64,000 nt of DNA from NCBI GenBank assembly GCA_036287865.1, contig CP126743.1, positions 248,001 through 312,000 of the forward strand, written 5' to 3'. The notes beneath the pieces are model-generated. The model did no database searches. It saw only the letters and a list, made by a program, of their open reading frames with translations, and was not told where the DNA came from. This DNA is from Fluviibacter phosphoraccumulans_A (lineage in GTDB: Bacteria > Pseudomonadota > Gammaproteobacteria > Burkholderiales > Rhodocyclaceae). Numbering within the stretch: position 1 is the stretch's first letter; every line of letters begins with the position of its first letter. Made by a program: the position numbers and the translations under genes. This document shows positions 58,424-64,000 of the stretch, one piece after another.

Positions 58424-59101
58424 TTAACCTTGAAAACCGGAGCCGACCTGAGCCAGCAGAATCAGATGTCTTTCTGCGCCCAAATCAGGCACATCAAGGG
58501 AAATAACTGCATTCACAGGGACATCATGGGGTAATTCTGCCATTTCAGCGGCTGGATGAACACCTTTCATGGCGTACCACCCCCCATTTGGGGCTAAAAG
58601 TCGCCGCGTTTGCCCCACTAAAGTGACCAAAGTGGCGTATGCCCGTGCCGTAATCAGTGCAAAACCGCCGGCATGCGCTTCGGGTGGCACCCAGCTCTCA
58701 ATCCGGGTTGAAATGGCCTGCACATTCTTCAACCCCAGCGTCATCGCGACCTGTTTCAGAAAGGCCACCTTTTTGCCCACGGTATCAATCAGCGTAATCG
58801 AACGCTCCGGTTGCAGAATCGCCAGCGGAATACCCGGCAACCCACCGCCGCTCCCCACATCCAGTAGGTCACCCGGCGGCAAATGCGGCACAATCGACAA
58901 CGAATCGAGCAGGTGCTGCGTTAGCATGGCCGAGCGCTCACGGACCGCGGTCAGGTTATAGGCTTTATTCCATTTTTGCAGCAGATCCAGATAATCCAGC
59001 AGCTTGTCTGCCTGGGCGTCCGTTAACGGCACACCCATCTTGGTTGCACCCGCGATCAACTGGGCACTTTCTGCCGCACGCGTGCCGGCCAGTTCACTCA
59101 C
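58424..59101 (-). CDS. rsmG: 16S rRNA (guanine527-N7)-methyltransferase
   Basis: Methylates G527 of 16S rRNA. GTG 59101 gives 225 residues (VSELAGTRAAESAQLIAGAT) and overlaps the mnmG stop (GTGA). The frame is open to 59233, but the extra 44 residues lie inside mnmG. Motifs are LLDVGSGGGLPGIPLAIL (SAM binding), FLKQVAMTLGLKNVQ and ITARAYATL. Confidence 0.93.
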   Translation of the reverse strand: MSELAGTRAAESAQLIAGATKMGVPLTDAQADKLLDYLDLLQKWNKAYNLTAVRERSAMLTQHLLDSLSIVPHLPPGDLLDVGSGGGLPGIPLAILQPERSITLIDTVGKKVAFLKQVAMTLGLKNVQAISTRIESWVPPEAHAGGFALITARAYATLVTLVGQTRRLLAPNGGWYAMKGVHPAAEMAELPHDVPVNAVISLDVPDLGAERHLILLAQVGSGFQG

Positions 59102-61002
59102 AGTGCCGCCCCAAGGACAACGCCCATGCGCTTCAGATGCACCAGCAACAAACCAATCGCTGCCGGCGTTATCCCCTGAATGCGGGCCGCCTGACCCAGG
59201 GTTTGCGGTCGCTGCGTCTGCAGCCTCTGGCACACCTCACGGGAAAGACCGATCACCTCGGTGTAATCCAGAGCTTCCGGCAAGCTTAAATTTTCATAGG
59301 TGGCCTGGCGGGCCACTTCGTCACGCTGACGATCGATGTAGCCCTGATACTTGGCCTGAATTTCTACCTGCTCGATCACCTCGGCCGACAAAACCACCGC
59401 CTCGGCCAGCCCCGTGCTGGCAGCCAGCTGCAGCAGCTGCGCATACGTTGTATCTGGACGACGCAGCAGCTCGAACATGGTGGTTTCGCGCTCCAGCGGT
59501 TTACCTAGCGCCGTAGCAACTGCCTCAGCGTCAATCTTTGCCGGATTAACACGAAGACCTTGCAATCGCTGCTGTTCTTGCTCAATCGCGTCACGTTTGG
59601 CGCAGAACGCTGCCCAACGCACATCGTCCACCAGCCCCATCTCGCGGCCAATCTCGGTCAAACGCAGATCGGCATTGTCTTCGCGGAGACTTAGACGATA
59701 CTCGGCGCGACTGGTAAACATGCGGTATGGCTCGCTCACACCGCGGGTAATCAGGTCATCGACCAGCACACCCAGATAGGATTCATCACGGCGCGGTGTC
59801 CAGGCCGTTTCGCCGCGCGTCGCACGCGCCGCATTCAGGCCCGCCAGTAAGCCCTGGGCTGCAGCCTCCTCATAACCCGTGGTGCCGTTAATCTGACCGG
59901 CAAAGAACAAACCGTTAATCGCCTTGGTCTCCAGCGAAGCCTTCAGGCCGCGCGGATCAAAGTAATCGTATTCGATGGCGTAGCCCGGACGCAGGATGTG
60001 GCACTGCTCCATACCGCGGATCGAGCGCACGATTTGCAGCTGCACATCAAAGGGTAACGACGTCGAAATCCCGTTCGGGTAGATCTCGTGCGTATCCAGA
60101 CCTTCCGGCTCCAGAAACACATGATGGCTGGCCTTATCGGCAAAGCGGTGAATCTTGTCTTCGATTGATGGGCAGTAACGCGGGCCCACGCCCTCGATCA
60201 CCCCGGTGTACATCGGCGAGCGGTCGAGGTTGTTGCGAATAATTTCGTGCGTGCGTTCGTTGGTATCGGTAATCCAGCAGGGCAGTTGCTGCGGGTGTTG
60301 TGCCGCGCTGCCGAGGAACGAAAAGACCGGCATCGGATCATCCGAGTGCTGCGTCTGCATTACCGAAAAATCGATGGTCTTACCGTCCAGACGGGGCGGG
60401 GTGCCGGTTTTCAAACGCCCTTGCGACAGCTTGAGTTCACGCACGCGGTCAGCCAACGAAACAGATGGCGGGTCGCCCATGCGCCCACCCGAGTAGTTAT
60501 TCAGCCCGACATGGATCAAACCATTCAGAAACGTGCCGGCAGTCAGCACCAGGGCATTGGCATGGAAGCGCACACCCAGTTGGGTGACGGCACCCGCAAC
60601 GCGGTCGCCTTCCATAATCAGGTCATCGCAGGCCTGGGCAAAAATCGTGAGGTTCGGCTGGTTTTCCAGGCGACGGCGAATCGCCTGCTTGTACAGCACG
60701 CGGTCTGCCTGGGCACGCGTGGCGCGCACTGCCGGACCTTTTGAGGCATTCAGAATGCGGAACTGGATACCGGCTTCATCTGTCGCCGCGGCCATGGCAC
60801 CGCCCAGCGCATCGACTTCTTTAACCAGGTGGCCTTTGCCGATACCACCAATCGATGGGTTGCAACTCATCACACCCAGCGTTTCCATGCTGTGCGTCAA
60901 CAACAGCGTGCGCGCACCCGTGCGGGCCGACGCCAACGCAGCTTCGGTTCCGGCATGGCCGCCACCGACAACAATCACATCAAAACGATCCGGAAATTCC
61001 AT
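59098..61002 (-). CDS. mnmG: tRNA uridine-5-carboxymethylaminomethyl modification enzyme MnmG
   Basis: FAD enzyme that, with MnmE, modifies the wobble uridine of several tRNAs. ATG 61002 (MEFPDRFDVIVVGGGHAGTE) with GAAGGG upstream gives 634 residues. The frame extends to 61035 without homology. Motifs are SCNPSIGGIGKGHLVKEVDA, VLTAGTFLNGLIHVG and GQINGTTGYEEAAAQGLLAG. It is intact and begins the mnmG-rsmG-parA-parB run. Confidence 0.96.
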   Translation of the reverse strand: MEFPDRFDVIVVGGGHAGTEAALASARTGARTLLLTHSMETLGVMSCNPSIGGIGKGHLVKEVDALGGAMAAATDEAGIQFRILNASKGPAVRATRAQADRVLYKQAIRRRLENQPNLTIFAQACDDLIMEGDRVAGAVTQLGVRFHANALVLTAGTFLNGLIHVGLNNYSGGRMGDPPSVSLADRVRELKLSQGRLKTGTPPRLDGKTIDFSVMQTQHSDDPMPVFSFLGSAAQHPQQLPCWITDTNERTHEIIRNNLDRSPMYTGVIEGVGPRYCPSIEDKIHRFADKASHHVFLEPEGLDTHEIYPNGISTSLPFDVQLQIVRSIRGMEQCHILRPGYAIEYDYFDPRGLKASLETKAINGLFFAGQINGTTGYEEAAAQGLLAGLNAARATRGETAWTPRRDESYLGVLVDDLITRGVSEPYRMFTSRAEYRLSLREDNADLRLTEIGREMGLVDDVRWAAFCAKRDAIEQEQQRLQGLRVNPAKIDAEAVATALGKPLERETTMFELLRRPDTTYAQLLQLAASTGLAEAVVLSAEVIEQVEIQAKYQGYIDRQRDEVARQATYENLSLPEALDYTEVIGLSREVCQRLQTQRPQTLGQAARIQGITPAAIGLLLVHLKRMGVVLGAAL

Positions 61003-61127
61003 GTACCCTTCAGCCAACCTTAATCCGCGCAACACAAAAGGGTGCTAATTTTAGTCAAACCAACGCCCTTTAGGTTGGTTTTTCAAGGATTTCTTCATAA
61101 GCAGGGAATAAAGCGGCCCACGTTACG

Positions 61128-61164
61128 ATAGTTTTTAACTAATAGCTGTTTAGTAACAATCAAT
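61128..61164 (+). promoter_or_regulatory. Candidate OxyR-binding site and -10 box upstream of ahpC
   Basis: The stretch 61128-61142 reads ATAG-tttttaa-CTAA and, after seven bases, 61150-61164 reads TTAG-taacaat-CAAT. Spacing and bases match the OxyR consensus (ATAG-N7-CTAT, N7, ATAG-N7-CTAT), with 14 of 16 outer positions agreeing loosely or exactly. A TATAAC -10 box follows at 61171-61176, a suitable distance for an activated promoter. The call is by eye. Confidence 0.45.
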
Positions 61165-61246
61165 TGGATTTATAACACAGGTGTCCGTACACTGCTTCTT
61201 GTCGAAAAGACATTTGCGTTACCCAAACTTAAAACAGGAGCTCACC

Positions 61247-61810
61247 ATGTCACTGATCAACACCGAAGTTCAATCCTTCAAGGCACAGGCCTTCCACAAC
61301 GGCAAGTTTATTGAAATCACCGAAGCCAGCCTCAAGGGCAAATGGTCCGTGCTGATTTTCATGCCAGCCGCTTTCACCTTCAACTGCCCAACTGAAATTG
61401 AAGATGCGGCCAACAACTATGCTGAATTCCAGAAGGCCGGCGCTGAGGTTTACATCGTCACGACAGACACCCACTTCTCGCACAAAGTCTGGCACGAAAC
61501 ATCGCCAGCCGTTGGCAAGGCGCAGTTCCCGCTAATCGGTGACCCAACACACCAGCTGACCAACGCTTTTGGCGTTCACATTCCTGAGGAAGGTCTGTCG
61601 CTGCGCGGCACGTTCATCATCAACCCAGAAGGCAAGATCAAAACGCTGGAAATTCACTCGAATGAAATCGCCCGCGATATTTCGGAAACCCTGCGCAAGC
61701 TGAAAGCTGCCCAGTACACCGCATCGCACCCAGGTGAAGTTTGCCCGGCCAAATGGAAAGAAGGCGCCACCACGCTGAAGCCATCGCTGGACCTGGTTGG
61801 CAAGATCTAA
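61247..61810 (+). CDS. ahpC: Alkyl hydroperoxide reductase subunit C (peroxiredoxin)
   Basis: Typical 2-Cys peroxiredoxin that reduces H2O2 and organic peroxides. ATG 61247 with AGGAG upstream gives 187 residues (MSLINTEVQSFKAQAFHNGK). The peroxidatic Cys lies in FTFNCPTEIEDA and the resolving Cys in HPGEVCPAKWKEG, at the expected positions. The frame is open upstream to 61181 without homology. The gene is intact, while ahpF directly downstream is broken. Confidence 0.96.
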   Translation: MSLINTEVQSFKAQAFHNGKFIEITEASLKGKWSVLIFMPAAFTFNCPTEIEDAANNYAEFQKAGAEVYIVTTDTHFSHKVWHETSPAVGKAQFPLIGDPTHQLTNAFGVHIPEEGLSLRGTFIINPEGKIKTLEIHSNEIARDISETLRKLKAAQYTASHPGEVCPAKWKEGATTLKPSLDLVGKI

Positions 61811-61825
61811 GAAGCGTTAGAGAAC

Positions 61826-61847
61826 GCCCGGGGCGCAAGCTCCGGGC
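61826..61847 (+). other. GC-rich hairpin between ahpC and ahpF
   Basis: A 9-bp stem GCCCGGGGC with GCTCCGGGC (one G-U pair) and a GCAA tetraloop. There is no following T-tract, so it is more likely an RNA-stabilising or attenuating hairpin than a full terminator. It would favour ahpC over ahpF expression. Confidence 0.75.
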
Positions 61848-61865
61848 CACCCTCAGGAGAATAAA

Positions 61866-63443
61866 ATGCTGGACGCCGCCATTCAGGAACAACTCAAAAC
61901 CTATCTTGAGCGCCTGGAACAACCCATTCAACTGATCACGTCGCTCGACAGCAGCGGCAACTCGGATCAGATGCGCGAACTCGTCACCGAGATTGCTGCG
62001 CTCTCCGACAAGGTCAGTCTGGTTAAAAGCAACGACAGCGAACTCAAGCCCTCGTTCCGGGTTGCACCACTGAACAATCCCGAACAACGCGGCATTGCCC
62101 GTTTTGCCGGCTTGCCCATGGGCCACGAATTCACCTCGCTCGTCCTTGCACTCTTGCAAATGGGTGGCTACCCACCGAAGGTGGACGCCAGTGTGATCGA
62201 ACAGATCCGCAATTTGCCGGGTGACTACAACTTCGAGACCTTCATCTCGCTGAGCTGTCACAACTGCCCGAACGTCGTGCAGGCGCTTAACCTCATGGCT
62301 GCAATCAATCCTCGTGTTAAACACACCATGATCGACGGCGCCATGTTCCAGGACATCGTCGAATCCCGTCAGATCATGGCGGTTCCTACCGTATACATGA
62401 ATGGTGAGGAATTCGGCGCAGGTCGCATGACCATCGAAGAAATTCTTGCCAAGCTCGACACTGGTGCTGCTGCGTGTGAAGCAGAAAAGATCAGCGCACA
62501 GGCACCTTACGATGTACTCATCGTCGGCGGCGGACCTGCAGGCGCTTCTGCAGCGGTATGTGCTGCCCCGCAAAGGGATTCGCACCGGTATTCTTGCTGA
62601 ACGCTTTGGCGGTCAAATGATGGATACCGTGGGCATTGAAAACTTCATCTCCGTGCAGGAAACCGAAGGGCCCAAGCTTGTTACCCAACTCGAGCAGCAC
62701 GTGAAGTCCTACGCAGTCGACATCATGAATCTGCAACGGGCCGAATCGCTCACGCCGGCAACGACACCCGGCGGTTATGCCGAAGTGCGCACAGCCAGCG
62801 GGGCCGTTTTAAAAGCCAAGAGCGTCATTCTTTCTATACAGGCGCCAGCTGGCGCGAGCTTAACGTACCCGGAGAACAGGAATACCGCGGCAAAGGCGTT
62901 GCTTACTGCCCACACTGTGACGGCCCGTTATTCAAAGGGAAACGTGTCGCCGTCGTTGGTGGCGGTAACTCGGGTGTAGAAGCGGCTATTGATCTGGCCG
63001 GCATTGTGGGTCACGTCACACTCATCGAATTCGGCGCCGAGCTGCGTGCCGACGCCGTACTCCAGCGCAAGCTCGCCAGCTTGCCGAATGTGGTCATTCT
63101 CAAGAATGCACAAACCATGGAAGTGCTAGGCGATGGCAACAAGGTGAATGGTCTTGTTTACAAGAACCGTGAGACCGGTGACAACGTGCGCCTCGACCTC
63201 GAAGGCATCTTCGTACAGATTGGTTTGCTGCCCAACACCGATTGGCTCAAAGGCACGCTCAACCTGTCGAAGATGGGCGATATCGAAATCGACGCACGTG
63301 GTCAGACCTCTGCTGCCGGCATCTTTGCCGCCGGCGACTGCACCACCGTACCGTACAAGCAAATCATCATCGCCATGGGCGAGGGTGCTAAAGCATCGCT
63401 CGGCGCATTCAATTATCTGATCCGCAGTTCCACGCCCGCCTGA
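61866..63443 (+). pseudogene. ahpF: Alkyl hydroperoxide reductase subunit F, two frameshifts
   Basis: Flavoprotein that passes electrons from NADH to AhpC. The N-terminal thioredoxin-like domain is normal (MLDAAIQEQLKTYLERL, redox pair SCHNCPNVV), with FAD-binding LIVGGGPAGASAAV. At the run of four C (62566-62569) one extra C shifts the frame after GPAGASAAV. The second segment, RKGIRTGILAERFGGQMMDT, runs to SVILS. At TATA (62835-62838) a two-base insertion restores the first frame, giving GASWRELNVPGE, the CPHCDGPLFKGKRVAVVGGG redox motif and the normal C-terminus to 63443. The middle frame alone has about 90 residues; translation of the whole is impossible without errors. ATG has AGGAGA upstream. 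Confidence 0.88.
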
Positions 63444-63468
63444 TCTGTCTGGTGCGTAAAATGGCGGC

Positions 63469-64000
63469 ATGACTCAATCTGCGTCTGCCGCCACTTCCGC
63501 TCAAGCCCGCATTGCCATTATTGGCGGCGGCCCCGCCGGACTTATGGCGGTAGATGTGCTCAGTCAGTCAGGCGTCTGTGTTGATCTGTACGATGCCATG
63601 CCATCGGTGGGGCGCAAGCTGCCGCTCGCCGGTATCGGTGGTTTAAACATCATACATAGTGAAAACTTCGCCACCTTCTGCATGCGCTTCGGCCCCAAAC
63701 AACCGTTTCTGCAACACGCACTCGAGCATTTCAGACCCGACCACCTGTGTCAGTGGGTACACCATCTCGGCATCGAAACATTTGTAGGTACATCAGGCCG
63801 CATCTTTTCCAAAGAAATGAAAGCGGCCCCGCTTTTGCGGGCGTGGCTACATCGTCTGCGATAAAATGGTGTGCGCTTCCACGTACGACATCGCTGGCAA
63901 GGCTGGACGGATCAAGGCGCGCTGCGCATTAGCGGCACAGACGGCGACATCACGATCAATCCGGATGCCACCATCCTGGCACTGGGCGGTGCCAGCTGGC
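63469..64000 (+). pseudogene. BaiN/HI0933-like FAD-binding flavoprotein, one in-frame stop; 3' end outside window
   Basis: NAD(P)/FAD-dependent oxidoreductase of the BaiN/HI0933 (TIGR03862) family. It has RIAIIGGGPAGLMAVDVLSQ, the GRKLPLAGIGGLNIIHSE motif typical of this family, and TFVGTSGRIFSKEMKAAPLL. TAA at 63862-63864 stops it after HRLR; the same frame continues without a break (NGVRFHVRHRWQGWTD, DATILALGGASW) to the window end. Original codon before NGV was probably a sense codon one base away (GAA, CAA or AAA). Only one lesion is visible. Confidence 0.75.

Noticed and set aside
59102..59233. 44-residue N-terminal extension of RsmG
   Set aside because: It lies within mnmG; GTG 59101 overlapping the mnmG stop fits the family length.

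Overview
The window reads as a chromosomal segment of a betaproteobacterium with moderately high GC. The basis is gene order and family content: spoT-rpoZ-gmk-yicC opposite rph-rdgB-hemW; def-fmt beside a LysM-family-like gene, dprA, smg and topoisomerase III; ntrY/ntrX with a DUF4390 gene and rsmB; and mnmG-rsmG-parA-parB-atpIBEFHAGDC. I cannot place it below class level from sequence alone.

Layout. 0-10 kb: D-amino-acid dehydrogenase (broken), stringent response and nucleotide housekeeping genes, HemW, TrmB, thiS-thiG (thiG broken) and tRNA-Gly(CCC). 10-15 kb: a broken membrane gene, a two-component system, a cytochrome b/diheme cytochrome c pair, and a lipocalin and a photolyase-related gene whose 3' ends have been removed by one deletion. 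15-28 kb: flavin reductase, mutY, ubiX, a Gx transporter/NusG-II pair, rapZ, an M20 hydrolase, an RfaH-like factor, a SAM-II-type riboswitch plus terminator ahead of metH, carbonic anhydrase, an MFS transporter and a ROK kinase. 28-45.7 kb: priA, hemE, NtrYX, rsmB, a decayed S1/P1 nuclease, htpX, fmt, def, a broken dprA, smg and topB. 45.8-47.9 kb: an AT-rich accessory islet with a broken GIY-YIG-like membrane protein, a perfect 19-bp inverted repeat and two unrecognised ORFs. 47.9-64 kb: DUF971, ubiE, ubiJ, the complete ATP synthase operon, parAB, rsmG, mnmG, ahpC, a broken ahpF and a broken flavoprotein running off the window.

The main signal is widespread fresh gene inactivation. Nine genes are clearly broken across more than one site or by an internal stop, deletion or frameshift (dadA, thiG, membrane gene, photolyase-related, lipocalin, S1/P1 nuclease, dprA, GIY-YIG protein, ahpF); the last flavoprotein carries one internal stop; and cytochrome b and the DUF4390 protein have shifted C-termini. 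The lesions are of several kinds: in-frame stops (often at a likely Trp codon), single-base changes in homopolymers, a dinucleotide insertion, a 19-bp tandem duplication, and deletions. Central machinery (ATP synthase, topoisomerase, PriA, Def/Fmt, HemE, SpoT, ParAB) is intact. This suits a lineage with recently relaxed selection (for example host-restricted or bottlenecked). The homopolymer indels alone could be sequencing error, but the duplication, the deletions and the genes with several lesions are hard to explain that way.

No stretch over 300 bases is without a gene or gene remnant. I see no CRISPR array, rRNA, complete insertion sequence or prophage.
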